Assembly (NCBI RefSeq): GCF_004011805.1
Contig: NZ_RCHJ01000014.1
Span: 186,001 to 250,000 of the forward strand
Direction of reading: 5' to 3'
Source: Piscinibacter defluvii
GTDB lineage: Bacteria > Pseudomonadota > Gammaproteobacteria > Burkholderiales > Burkholderiaceae_C
DNA length: 64,000 bases
The stretch's first letter is position 1. Every line of letters begins with the position of its first letter. The notes beneath the pieces are model-generated. The model made no database searches, had not been told where the DNA came from, and was given only the letters and a program-made list of their open reading frames with translations. The position numbers and the translations under genes are program-made. This document shows, piece by piece, positions 45,894-53,582 of the stretch.

Positions 45894-46461
45894 CGCGCCA
45901 TTGCCGTCGATGTACTAGGGGTTTCCAGCAAGTCTTCGCTCAATCAAGGGATGATTGCACCAGACTGGTGCATCCTGCGTCGTTGACCCTTGTGTGAGCA
46001 AGCCCCACGCCAAGCGAAGGGCGATGTTCCGGAAGCACCGCCGAGATCTTCGCCCGTGAACCCGGCTAGTTCGCCAACAGGCGCCCACGACGACATCGAG
46101 CGGCTACCGCCGCTGTCGCCGTGCTGAATACCCCACATAGACCGCGATCGGCTCCCTCTACGCTGGGTTCCGAGCGGGTCGTCCGCTCACATCCCCTCCA
46201 ACACCATGACCAACTGCAATCAACTCCCTCTTCTGCAACAGGCTCGCCTAGCCTTTCGTCAGCGGTTCCGCGGCCGAGTTGTGCTGGGCGCGACCCATGC
46301 ACGCCCATGGCCCGAGGTCCACTACTGCGAACGCACGTTCTCTGATCCGAACGAGGCCGCAGGAGACGCCCAACGCCAGGCCACCGTGTTGTATCCCGAG
46401 GGCGAGTTGGCCGGCGCGTCGCTGAGTGCTGACTCGGTGCGCGCCTGAGCCGGACCCGGGG
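45894..46461. other. 568-bp stretch with no convincing gene
   Basis: Several short frames exist on both strands (60-90 codons, for example forward 46206-46448), but none has a clear ribosome site, family match or good codon use. An inverted repeat TGCACCA-GAC-TGGTGCA is at 45956-45972 and may be an operator. The GC content is lower than in the rest of the island. Confidence 0.5.
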
Positions 46462-47151
46462 CTACGAGGCGCGCTGCGCCTGCGTAGCGTGGGCCTGGCG
46501 CTCGAGCCTGCCCACATCCCGCACCGTGACCTCGCCGCGCTTCATCCGCGCGACCAGCAGCCGGCCGCCGTAGCCGGGCCGCTTGGTCTCGGCGCAGCGC
46601 TCGAGCTGAAGCGAGGCCAGCAGGTAGGCGCCGGTGTCGGTCGCAAGCATCAGCGGCGCGGCCTTGATCAGTTCGTCTTCTGGCGGACTCACCACGAGCC
46701 CCGCGCGCTTGAGCACCTCTGCAGAAGCACCCGGTCGGGCGCGCTTGATGTAGGTGGCCTCGATGTGGCCCGTGCGTGCTGACAGGCCCACGAGCAGGCA
46801 TTCCGCGCCGAGGTAGCGCACGTCACTGCCATCGGTTCCGAACTCGCGCTCGTACAGCGATGCCACGCTCATGCCGAGCGAAGCAGCCGCGGCCTCGTCG
46901 TGCGCAGGAAGCGCATCGTGAACTTCGACAAGCTCGCGCTCCAGTTCGTTGGCTGCCTGGTCAAAGCTGGCGAACTGCATGACCCGGGCCGCGATGCCCT
47001 TGGAGACAGCGGCTCGACCACGACCGGCGATCACCGCGCCCAGATGCGGCAGCACCAGCATCTTTGCGGACTCGCTGCCGCGGCTGTCCAGCGTGTCGAC
47101 GGCCACGGCTGCCGTGTCGTCGTCGAATTGGTAGAAGTTCAAGAGGCTCAT
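46462..47151 (-). CDS. Phage-type hypothetical protein
   Basis: A 229-residue protein starting MSLLNFYQFDDDTAAVAVDT. The N-terminal pattern (AVDTLDSRG, then LPHLGAVIAGRG) recalls N-terminal-nucleophile hydrolase-like folds, but I cannot confirm a catalytic residue. The C-terminus (LLVARMKRGEVTVRDVGRLE) is basic. It overlaps the upstream gene by ATGA and is the last gene of the long reverse-strand chain. Function unknown. Confidence 0.6.
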   Translation of the reverse strand: MSLLNFYQFDDDTAAVAVDTLDSRGSESAKMLVLPHLGAVIAGRGRAAVSKGIAARVMQFASFDQAANELERELVEVHDALPAHDEAAAASLGMSVASLYEREFGTDGSDVRYLGAECLLVGLSARTGHIEATYIKRARPGASAEVLKRAGLVVSPPEDELIKAAPLMLATDTGAYLLASLQLERCAETKRPGYGGRLLVARMKRGEVTVRDVGRLERQAHATQAQRAS

Positions 47152-47966
47152 GCGCGCGACGACCTCTCACGGGCGAACGACGCGCCGCCGGGCGTGGCGC
47201 CCAGGATGCCAAGTGCCGCGTTCTGCCCCCCTGGCAACATCCCGACCGAAAGCGCGAGCGCCGAAGTCGGCAGGGACTGCACCCCGCTGTAGAGACCGCG
47301 CTCAAACACTCCTGCATCAGTCGGAACCTGCGGCCCGACCCGCTGCGCAACGGCATCGGCCGCACGCTGCTCATTGAGCAGGAAGCCGCCGACCTTCGTA
47401 CCGACGTTGCTCGGCTCGTAGCCGTCCGCGCCCATCATCCGAGCGATGCCGGCCTCGGCCGCACCGAACGCCTGGCCGGCCACCTCGAAAGGCGCGGCGG
47501 CGGCGCCCCAAAGGCCACCACCGAGGCGATGAACGCCAGCCGCCGCCGCCGGGGGCAAGTTCTTGAGCATGCGGATCGTGGTCTCGATGCCGCCCAGGGT
47601 GTCAGCGTCATCCTGCGCCTGCTGCGCGAAGATCCGGTCCTCGCGCATACGCTTGGCGAGCGCAGGAGAGGCGAACGCCTTCTGCTCGAGTTCATCCACC
47701 AGCGCAAGGCGCTCCACCTCGCGCAGGTTGCGCAGGATCACCTCGCCTGGCTTGCCGGTGGTGCGCGCGAGTTTCGCGGCCTTGGCCGCCTCGTCGGGGC
47801 TTCCACCCGCCGCGCCGTACAGGGAGGAGCGCAGCGCAGTCCGGTCCTCGCTCAGGACGGACTGGACCGCCGAGTCGACTGCGGATCGTGCGGTCGATTC
47901 GTCGCCGCCGGTGTCGGCGAGAGTGGCCTCGACGGCTTCGTCAAGTAGGTCTGCGTATTGACCCAT
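47148..47966 (-). CDS. Possible N-terminal fragment of a phage virion protein
   Basis: A 272-residue, Ala/Gly-rich protein starting at ATG 47966 (MGQYADLLDEAVEATLADTG). Helical segments (ALVDELEQKAFASPALAKRM) precede a glycine-rich hydrophobic run (LYSGVQSLPTSALALSVGML, then ALGILGATPGGASFA). In phages this kind of run sits inside much longer internal virion or DNA-ejection proteins, and here the frame stops right after it (RERSSRA). It may be a truncated remnant, though its stop overlaps the next start in an ATGA as in the rest of the chain. Identity uncertain. Confidence 0.5.
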   Translation of the reverse strand: MGQYADLLDEAVEATLADTGGDESTARSAVDSAVQSVLSEDRTALRSSLYGAAGGSPDEAAKAAKLARTTGKPGEVILRNLREVERLALVDELEQKAFASPALAKRMREDRIFAQQAQDDADTLGGIETTIRMLKNLPPAAAAGVHRLGGGLWGAAAAPFEVAGQAFGAAEAGIARMMGADGYEPSNVGTKVGGFLLNEQRAADAVAQRVGPQVPTDAGVFERGLYSGVQSLPTSALALSVGMLPGGQNAALGILGATPGGASFARERSSRA

Positions 47967-47973
47967 GTGCGTC

Positions 47974-48252
47974 TCACTTCCGGCTGTGACGCCGGATCCT
48001 TGCTGAAAGTGGCTCGCGGCCACGGTTGACGGGAGGGAGGGCGCTGGCCGGCAGGATGTGTCGCCGCCAGCGCGACGGCACGCCATCCTCGTCGGGAATC
48101 GGGCGCTCGAGGATCGGAGCCGGTGCGCGTACCGGGGCGGCGTCGGCTTGCGCAGCAGGCGCCGGCAACGGCTCGGCCGGGGTTGTTGGCTCGTCGGCTT
48201 CGCCGGTCAGTAGACGGATCGCTGCGTCCAGGGAAGGAAGGCTTTCAGGCAT
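47974..48252 (-). CDS. Hypothetical phage protein
   Basis: A 92-residue proline/alanine-rich protein starting at ATG 48252 (MPESLPSLDAAIRLLTGEAD) and ending in a basic tail (GREPLSARIRRHSRK). The middle (PAPAAQADAAPVRAPAP) is low complexity. No family is recognised. Its start overlaps the end of the small terminase gene by 8 bp, so it belongs to the same message. Confidence 0.5.
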   Translation of the reverse strand: MPESLPSLDAAIRLLTGEADEPTTPAEPLPAPAAQADAAPVRAPAPILERPIPDEDGVPSRWRRHILPASALPPVNRGREPLSARIRRHSRK

Positions 48253-48730
48253 TGGTCGAGGCCTTTCCTTCACGCTCCCGCCGCATGTCCTCGGCGGCCA
48301 GCCGAAGCATGAAGGCGAGGTGCATGCCGAACTCAATGCGCTCGCGCGGGGTCCGCTCACTGAAGGGCCTCTCCGGGTCCGAGGGCACGACGTGCGCGTT
48401 GACCGAACGCTCTGCGTAGCGATCGGGCCGGAGCTTGGCGCAGGCCCACTGCCGGGCCTGAATGCGGTTGCGAGCGCGCGCGGCTTCGGCCGCATCTGCC
48501 ACCGGGGCATCAGCGATCTCGATCATCTCCTCGAACAGGATGTCGGCCTTGTCGGCATGCGCCGCCTGTAGGAGTCGATCGAACTCCGGGTGATCGCGAC
48601 GCCAGCGAAACACCGTGCGCAGCGTCGGCATACCGCGCTCCTCGCAGATGGTCTTGAGGCTCTTACCCTCGGCCGACCGCCATGCGATTTCGACGGCCAG
48701 GTCCCGGGAATAGTCACTTGGTCTGGCCAT
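48245..48730 (-). CDS. terS: Small terminase subunit (TerS-like)
   Basis: Recognises viral DNA for packaging and hands it to the large terminase. The 161-residue protein, starting at ATG 48730, has the N-terminal helix-turn-helix arrangement of this family (DYSRDLAVEIAWRSAEGKSL, ICEERGMPTLRTVFRWRRDH), then the conserved ADILFEEMIEIAD and RNRIQARQWACAKLRPDRYA. No TerL gene is present anywhere in the island, so the protein could only act with a helper phage's motor, or it is a leftover. Confidence 0.82.
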   Translation of the reverse strand: MARPSDYSRDLAVEIAWRSAEGKSLKTICEERGMPTLRTVFRWRRDHPEFDRLLQAAHADKADILFEEMIEIADAPVADAAEAARARNRIQARQWACAKLRPDRYAERSVNAHVVPSDPERPFSERTPRERIEFGMHLAFMLRLAAEDMRREREGKASTNA

Positions 48731-48983
48731 CGCGAACCATGCGAATGAACTCGGCAACGACAAGTTCGGGGTCGGCCATGGCCACGCCCATGCGCCGGAT
48801 CCGCCACACAACGTCAAGCGCAGTCTCCGACTCGTCGCGAGTTCCCACGCAGGGGCGGAGCATGTCCAGAAGCTCGGCGATCATTGCCGGTGGCATGCCC
48901 GCAATGATTCGTCGCACTCGAGCGAGAGCCGCCTTGTGCTCAGCGTCGTCCGCGCACCTACTGAACTGCATGACCTCAGCCAC
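48714..48983 (-). CDS. Hypothetical phage protein
   Basis: An 89-residue protein starting at GTG 48983, which overlaps the stop of the gene before it by one base (TAGTG). It overlaps terS by 17 bp at its end. Segments visible are AALARVRRIIAGMPPAMIAE and LVVAEFIRMVRDGQ, mostly helical. No family is recognised. Confidence 0.5.
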   Translation of the reverse strand: MAEVMQFSRCADDAEHKAALARVRRIIAGMPPAMIAELLDMLRPCVGTRDESETALDVVWRIRRMGVAMADPELVVAEFIRMVRDGQTK

Positions 48984-49627
48984 TAGCCCCTCTGCCGGTA
49001 GAGCGCGCGCAGCCGAACCTGCATGCCCAGGTCTCGGCGGTAGCGCTGCGGGTCGTCGCCCATCACCGCCTCGAGCGCGGCAATGTCGCGGGCCAGGTCG
49101 CCTGTCGACCGTACAGCCGGCATGGATGCCGCCACCTGCTGCAAGTGCATGGCGACTCCCACGTCGTTAAGCAGTGCGCGGCCATTGACTCGGGCGTTCA
49201 TGACAAGGTTGCCGACGCCGGGCGGCAGTGCGTGCTCGAGGTACGAGCGGATCGCCTCGACGTTGGCACCGTACTGGTCGCCCCACACCTCGCGCAGTTC
49301 GGTCTCGGTTGCGCGGCGTTCCTCGGCGTCGCGCGCCGAGTAGTCCGCCGTGTCGGCGAACCCGTCGACGATCGCCTCGATCAGTTGCGGCGGCGCGCCG
49401 ATGTCGCCGAGCAGGCCGGCGAAGTCGTCGTAGACGGCAGATCCGGCGTCGTGCTCGGCTGGGGCGACGTCGTCGGCGAGCAGTTGCATCGGGTCGGCTT
49501 CCTCAGCGCTCGGTTCCGCGTCCGGTAGAAGCGAGTTCGGTTCCGGCGACTGCGCGTCGGGCCCCGCTGCGGGCTCCGGCACGATGGCCCGAACGACTCG
49601 GGCCTCACCTTCGGGGAAATGGTCCAC
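48983..49627 (-). CDS. Phage protein, possible capsid-assembly/scaffold type
   Basis: A 214-residue acidic protein starting at GTG 49627, one base after the upstream stop. The N-terminal half is rich in Pro, Glu and Asp; the C-terminal half is helical and includes TELREVWGDQYGANVEAIRS and ALPPGVGNLVMNARVNGRAL, a style of sequence found in head-assembly or scaffold-like proteins of podovirus-type phages. That reading is inference. It lies between an unknown gene and the gene before terS. Confidence 0.55.
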   Translation of the reverse strand: MDHFPEGEARVVRAIVPEPAAGPDAQSPEPNSLLPDAEPSAEEADPMQLLADDVAPAEHDAGSAVYDDFAGLLGDIGAPPQLIEAIVDGFADTADYSARDAEERRATETELREVWGDQYGANVEAIRSYLEHALPPGVGNLVMNARVNGRALLNDVGVAMHLQQVAASMPAVRSTGDLARDIAALEAVMGDDPQRYRRDLGMQVRLRALYRQRG

Positions 49628-49628
49628 G

Positions 49629-50261
49629 TCAGTTGCCGCGCTTGCTCGCCGCGGCCCGCGCCGCACTCCGCACCAGTTCCTCCTTGAACTTCACCGCGAA
49701 CTGCTCGGCTTCACGCTCGGTGTGCAGCTTGGTTCCTCTCGAGATGACAACCTGGTCGTGCGGGCGGAAGACCTCGAACGTGCTGCGGGAGCCCGGCGGG
49801 CACAGCCGCACCACATAGCCATCGGGCAGCGCGCTGCCCTTGCGGGTGGCGTCCGACTGCGGGCGCAACAGGTCGCGGTAGAGGATCACCTCTGCCATGG
49901 TCCGGCCCGGGCCGCAGTCGGTGACGAGGCACATCGCGAACCACTCCCTGTGGACGACTTCCACGATGTCGTTCAGCTTGAGCTGCGAACCAGCGAACCA
50001 GGCGCGATGGTCGGTCAGATCGTGGACGGTCATGTCGTCGGGCGCGTAGGCGCGGTGCCGCGCCGTGACGAACTCGGCCACTTGAGGCGCCAGCGACTTG
50101 ACTACCCGCGTTTGCTCCGCAGCCGGCGGATCAGCCTCGGCTGAGACATCCGCGTCGTGACTGGCCCGCGCGCGCCGGCCGCTGGTCTTGCGCGCTCCGC
50201 TGATGGCCTGCTGCGCAGCCTTGGCAGCGGCGTCATCGGGGGGAAGGGTTTCATCCGTCAT
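49629..50261 (-). CDS. Hypothetical phage protein
   Basis: A 210-residue protein with a disordered N-terminal ~45 residues (KTSGRRARASHDADVSAEAD) and a folded remainder (VVKSLAPQVAEFVTARHRAY, VHREWFAMCLVTDCGPGRTM, AEVILYRDLLRP). The C-terminus is basic and alanine-rich. No family is recognised. It overlaps the upstream gene by 11 bp and is followed after one base by the next GTG. Confidence 0.55.
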   Translation of the reverse strand: MTDETLPPDDAAAKAAQQAISGARKTSGRRARASHDADVSAEADPPAAEQTRVVKSLAPQVAEFVTARHRAYAPDDMTVHDLTDHRAWFAGSQLKLNDIVEVVHREWFAMCLVTDCGPGRTMAEVILYRDLLRPQSDATRKGSALPDGYVVRLCPPGSRSTFEVFRPHDQVVISRGTKLHTEREAEQFAVKFKEELVRSAARAAASKRGN

Positions 50262-50739
50262 GGCTCAGGTCGAAGTTAAGGTTCTGCAATGGTCCGTCTG
50301 CCTGCTGTCTCGGCGAAATACCGTGCGACTCGGTACCGAGTAGACCGGCGCACTCGGCCAGCTTCTCGGCTCGCCTCCGCCGTATGAACTGACCCAGCCT
50401 CTTGTCGCTTAGCACGGTCTCATTGACGACTTGCGCGTGGTACGGGTGGTCTACCCGCAATGCCTTGGCTCGCTCGCGCAGGGACTCGACCGCATCCCGT
50501 GTCGGGATCCGATGCAGAGGGAGCCCCTCGGCCAGGAGGCTCAGCGCTTCATTCACGGCGGCAGCGCGGTCTGCTCGCACGCGCGCACTCTTGCGACCGT
50601 GCAGCGCGCGCGTTGCCCAGGCGTCCAGCGCCCGGGACAACACCTCGGCGGCCTCGTCGGCGTGAGGCAAAGCGGATCCCCGCAGCAGCGCGTCTATCGC
50701 TGCTCGTGCCGCGAGATCGGCGTAGAGCGGAACAGTCAC
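50251..50739 (-). CDS. Hypothetical phage protein
   Basis: A 162-residue protein starting at GTG 50739, which overlaps the RuvC-like stop in a GTGA. It is mainly helical: VPLYADLAARAAIDALLRGS, DEAAEVLSRALDAWATRALH, and a basic stretch QFIRRRRAEKLAECAGLL. No domain is recognised. The longer frame that extends upstream is a shadow of the RuvC-like gene. Confidence 0.5.
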   Translation of the reverse strand: MTVPLYADLAARAAIDALLRGSALPHADEAAEVLSRALDAWATRALHGRKSARVRADRAAAVNEALSLLAEGLPLHRIPTRDAVESLRERAKALRVDHPYHAQVVNETVLSDKRLGQFIRRRRAEKLAECAGLLGTESHGISPRQQADGPLQNLNFDLSHDG

Positions 50740-51380
50740 GCCGGCCCTTGCGCCATCGCCCAGGCCAGCAGCGCGAGTGCATCGGCCTCGTTGTCGTCGG
50801 CCGGCGTGAAGCCGCGAGCCTGCGCCGCGGCGATCATCGTGGCCTTGTCGGCGTTGCCCTTGCCGGTCGCGTGGCGCTTGATCGTGCCAACCGGAACCCC
50901 GGCATAGGGAATCTGGTGGTGTTCGCACCAGGCGGTGAGCGTGGCGAGGAATCCGCCGTAGGCGTGCGCAGCGTCGACGCCAGCGTGGCGCCTCACCTCC
51001 TCGAAGTACGCAGCGCCAATCGGCTCGGCCGTGGTCTTGAGTTCGGCCAGCCAGCGCCGGAAGCGCAGGAAGCGCATCCCGCCGCCCTCGAACCGGCCCG
51101 GCTTGAAGGACTCCGTTCCGCTGACGATGCGGCCCTCGGGCGTGCGCAGCGCCCAGCCGGTCGACGTGCCGAGGTCAAGTGCGAGGATGCTGCGTGGGTA
51201 GCTATCCGGGTAACTTGGCCGCTCCGACTGACTGACGCCCGGGAATGCGGATCCTTCCAGAGCAAGCGAATGCGTCCGCACCGGCTCGCCACAACCATCG
51301 CCAACTCCATCAACGTCCAACAACCCGCCGCGCGCGCACGCGCGCGATGCAGGTGCCGAAACCGTGGTACCCGCTCTCAC
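50736..51380 (-). CDS. RuvC-like Holliday junction resolvase / nuclease
   Basis: A RuvC/RNase H-fold endonuclease. Catalytic acids are seen in order: Asp in ILALDLGTSTGW, Glu in AAYFEEVRRHAG, and the acidic pair in DDNEADALALLAWAM. IPYAGVPVGTIKRHATGKGN matches phage RuvC proteins. The start is uncertain: GTG 51380 overlaps the previous stop (GTGA) but adds about 64 residues without domain character; GTG 51281 is an alternative that still keeps the whole domain. It would resolve recombination or replication junctions before packaging. Confidence 0.8.
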   Translation of the reverse strand: MRAGTTVSAPASRACARGGLLDVDGVGDGCGEPVRTHSLALEGSAFPGVSQSERPSYPDSYPRSILALDLGTSTGWALRTPEGRIVSGTESFKPGRFEGGGMRFLRFRRWLAELKTTAEPIGAAYFEEVRRHAGVDAAHAYGGFLATLTAWCEHHQIPYAGVPVGTIKRHATGKGNADKATMIAAAQARGFTPADDNEADALALLAWAMAQGPA

Positions 51381-51574
51381 CTGTCGTCATCCCGCGCGAG
51401 CGCTTTCCACAACTCCGCGTGCTGGAAGTCGGGCAAGCCGGGATCCCTGTGCCGCGGTGCCTCTCCACGATGGCACGACACCACTGCCGGCAGCCGCGCA
51501 AGCCGCTCGATGAGGAACCGGCTCGCTGAGGGGTCGGCCAGCACGGAGCAGAGGAAGGCCCAGGCGTCAGGCAT
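51377..51574 (-). CDS. Small island protein
   Basis: A 65-residue protein starting at ATG 51574, which overlaps the upstream gene's end by 8 bp. It reads MPDAWAFLCSVLADPSASRF then LIERLARLPAVVSCHRGEAP, an amphipathic, plausible helical protein, and ends just inside the RuvC-like gene start. No family is recognised. Supported mainly by its tight fit in the overlapping chain. Confidence 0.45.
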   Translation of the reverse strand: MPDAWAFLCSVLADPSASRFLIERLARLPAVVSCHRGEAPRHRDPGLPDFQHAELWKALARDDDR

Positions 51575-51761
51575 TGGCGCGCCACCGTCTCACCGTTCCA
51601 TCCCTAGGGATGGGATGGAACGTATCGGCCGAGAATTCGGTCCGCGTGTCACTTGCCGTATCGCGGGAAACCAAGCAATGGCGCGGGTTTGCGGCGTTTC
51701 GTCTCACACCCGTTTCGGCCTGTCGTTTCGAACGAGACGTTTCGGCAACCGTATCGGTCAT
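51567..51761 (-). CDS. Small protein coded across the repeat array, doubtful
   Basis: A 64-residue frame whose ATG at 51761 overlaps the helicase stop in an ATGA, as elsewhere in the chain. Its sequence is polar and repetitive in Thr/Arg (TDTVAETSRSKRQAETG), because the region holds the CGTWTCG array. Either the repeats lie within a real small gene, or this frame is fortuitous and the DNA is a non-coding control region. No family is recognised. Confidence 0.35.
   Translation of the reverse strand: MTDTVAETSRSKRQAETGVRRNAANPRHCLVSRDTASDTRTEFSADTFHPIPRDGTVRRWRANA
51594..51622. promoter_or_regulatory. Nested inverted repeat next to the heptamer array
   Basis: CGTTCCATCCC (51594-51604) and GGGATGGAACG (51612-51622) are perfect 11-bp inverted arms around a 7-bp centre. 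Inside them CCATCCCTAGGGATGG (51598-51613) is also a perfect 16-bp palindrome. The left end of the heptamer array begins on its right arm. It looks like an operator or replication-initiator site. Confidence 0.6.
51621..51756 (+). repeat. Iteron-like array of seven CGTWTCG heptamers
   Basis: CGTATCG or CGTTTCG occurs in the same orientation at 51621, 51657, 51695, 51711, 51724, 51738 and 51750. Spacings are 36 and 38 bp and then 12-16 bp. The last copy ends 2 bp before the helicase stop codon. Two of the seven are out of phase with the other five in the reading frame on the opposite strand, so protein coding alone does not explain the pattern. Confidence 0.7.
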
Positions 51762-52846
51762 GGAAGGGCCTCCGCGTCCTTGTGGCCCTTGGTCGTCAGA
51801 CGCCACTTTCCCTTCCGGTCTTGCTCAACGAGTCCGAGGGCGTGCAGCTTCTTCAGTCGGCGGTCTGCGCGGGCCTTCAGCGGCTCCCCGCTTTCGTTGA
51901 TCCACCCGCAGGCCCGTGCCAGGTCGGCGAGGCTGCCAGCATCTCGACGCAGCGCAATCAACACCCGGTCTTGATCGTTCAGCTCGCGCGCCTCGAGTTG
52001 TTCGGCGCGCTCGTCAGCGAGGTGACGGGCGGCGACGCTGTGTATCGGCCGGCCGCGGCAGTCCTTCAAGCCTGCAAGCTCGACTTGGTGGAGATCGAAG
52101 CGCAACGGGTCGAAGTTGGCACCGCGTATCTTCCCGGCCCAGTGGAGTTCGATTACCCCGGCGTCGTCCTTCCACGTCGTCAGGTTCGCATCGACTTCGG
52201 CCAGAAACGCGCCGCCGCCGCGCGGCAGCAGGTTGTCCTTGGTCGCGCCCTTGGTCGGATGGCATAGGACGATCACTGCCGGATTGCCGGGCAAGGTGGA
52301 CAACTCGCGCAGCGCAGAGGCATGGGCGCGCATGGCGGTGTTGCTGTTCTCATCGTCGCCCTGGTAGAAGGCAGCGGACGTGTCGACGACGACGGCCACC
52401 AGCGGTCCGGCGCAGTTCGACAGCTTCTCGCGCAGGTAGTCGAGCCCGAACGCCACGGAGAAGACGCCGGGGACGACGAGTAGCGCAGTCTTCGTCTCGT
52501 GGTCGAAGAGGCCCGCGCGGTCGACACCTTGGTCCTGCAGCGTCGCTGCCAGGTGCATGGCCCAGTCGTCCGGGTTCTCGCCGGCCAGCACCAGCACAGA
52601 CCCCTTCGTCACCTCGCGGCCGGCGAACCTGCTGCCGCGCACGAAAGCGAGTTCAAGGGCCACGCTGATCGTGGTCTTGCCGTGCCCGGTTGGTCCGGTG
52701 ATCGACACGAGCCCACCGCGCGGTACGGGTAGCCCGTCGATGACACTTTCGATCGGCTTGAACTGGCGCAGGTAGTTGCCGGCGGTCCAGATGGTCGGCT
52801 CTGATACGCCACAGGCGACCGGGGCCAACGGGTGGGCGGCAGACAC
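51758..52846 (-). CDS. RepA/DnaB-like AAA ATPase, probable replicative helicase
   Basis: A 362-residue ATPase of the RecA/KaiC-like group to which RepA-type hexameric helicases belong. Start at GTG 52846. Walker A is GPTGHGKTT near residue 55; a Walker B-type strand is PLVAVVVDTSAAF; a sensor-like stretch is NPAVIVLCHPTKGA. The last ~70 residues form a winged-helix-like domain (DQDRVLIALRRDAGSLADLA, LKARADRRLKKLHALGLVEQ). It would unwind the element's DNA during replication. The heptamer array lies directly at its 3' end. Confidence 0.8.
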   Translation of the reverse strand: MSAAHPLAPVACGVSEPTIWTAGNYLRQFKPIESVIDGLPVPRGGLVSITGPTGHGKTTISVALELAFVRGSRFAGREVTKGSVLVLAGENPDDWAMHLAATLQDQGVDRAGLFDHETKTALLVVPGVFSVAFGLDYLREKLSNCAGPLVAVVVDTSAAFYQGDDENSNTAMRAHASALRELSTLPGNPAVIVLCHPTKGATKDNLLPRGGGAFLAEVDANLTTWKDDAGVIELHWAGKIRGANFDPLRFDLHQVELAGLKDCRGRPIHSVAARHLADERAEQLEARELNDQDRVLIALRRDAGSLADLARACGWINESGEPLKARADRRLKKLHALGLVEQDRKGKWRLTTKGHKDAEALP

Positions 52847-52848
52847 GA

Positions 52849-53055
52849 TCAGACAGTCGCCCGCTTGGAAAGCTCAAGCAGGTAGGCCCGACAGGCCGCT
52901 GACTTCCACCCGTGCTCACTCGCCAGTTCTACGAACCGCATCCACGCTTGCTCAGGCGAAACGCGCCCGTCACGCAGCGCATCGACGATGCGCTGCGCCT
53001 GAATCGCGCCCGTCGCCTCCTGGGCCCCATGCTCGTTGAGGTAGGCGGCGCCCAT
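52849..53055 (-). CDS. Small island protein
   Basis: A 68-residue protein (ATG 53055) overlapping the upstream stop by one base (TGATG) and ending two bases before the helicase GTG. It reads as helical: IVDALRDGRVSPEQAWMRFV, GWKSAACRAYLLELSKR. No family is recognised. Position suggests a replication accessory role, by context only. Confidence 0.5.
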   Translation of the reverse strand: MGAAYLNEHGAQEATGAIQAQRIVDALRDGRVSPEQAWMRFVELASEHGWKSAACRAYLLELSKRATV

Positions 53056-53276
53056 CAGCGTGCGCCCCCTGCCAAGAAGCGTGAGGCAGCGCTGCAATCC
53101 CGGAAGACGCCGAGTTGCAGATCACCCGGGCGACTGCGCAGCTCCACGAAGGGCTCGCCGGCCAGGCGTGCGGCGCGGCGCAGCCTGACCTTGACGGAAT
53201 GGCGCCGCGCGAGCTTGAGCAGTTCTGCCTTGGCGGGATCGTCGGCAGGCGAGAGAGAGGTGCGGCCGGCGGTCAT
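53055..53276 (-). CDS. Small basic island protein
   Basis: A 73-residue protein starting at ATG 53276, which overlaps the AlpA-like stop by ATGA. It is basic (KLARRHSVKVRLRRAARLAG) and ends FRDCSAASRFLAGGAR. It may bind nucleic acid, but no domain is recognised. The next gene starts on its stop codon. Confidence 0.5.
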   Translation of the reverse strand: MTAGRTSLSPADDPAKAELLKLARRHSVKVRLRRAARLAGEPFVELRSRPGDLQLGVFRDCSAASRFLAGGAR

Positions 53277-53527
53277 GCTGTGGCACCGCCCTGCTTCGCC
53301 ACGAGGTACGCGCGGCAGTCGCCCGCCTTCAAGCGAGTACACCCGCGTGACAAGCGCAGCGGCCGCGGATGCTGCGGGTCAGTCTTGATCCGAGCCCAGG
53401 CCGTCGACCGTGCGACACCCTGAATCGCAGCCCAGGTGTCGACGCTGATCAGCGCCGAATCGGGTAGCGCGTCGAAGCCTTGTGCACGCTCTGCACGGCT
53501 CGGACGGGCTTGTTCGTACTCTGCCAT
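53273..53527 (-). CDS. AlpA-like helix-turn-helix regulator
   Basis: An 84-residue protein with one MerR/AlpA-type helix-turn-helix (LISVDTWAAIQGVARSTAWA, RIKTDPQHPRPLRLSRGCTR, LKAGDCRAYLVAKQ). AlpA-family proteins activate integrase/excisionase expression in P4-like elements and in phage-inducible islands. It is the first gene of the replication block and is followed by a chain of overlapping starts. No other regulator or classical repressor is seen in the island. Confidence 0.75.
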   Translation of the reverse strand: MAEYEQARPSRAERAQGFDALPDSALISVDTWAAIQGVARSTAWARIKTDPQHPRPLRLSRGCTRLKAGDCRAYLVAKQGGATA

Positions 53528-53582
53528 CTTTGCTCCGGGTCAGACTAGACCGGAGCACTTTAGGAAGGGGCCGTCGCGTTCG

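Noticed and set aside
46206-46448. An 80-codon forward frame in the island's gene-poor stretch
   Set aside because: Opposite in direction to all neighbours, no family match and no ribosome site; competing frames of equal length lie on the other strand.
51330-51350. Alternating CG run (possible Z-DNA) near the RuvC-like gene start
   Set aside because: Too short and of a composition that is common in this genome; no reason to assign a function.
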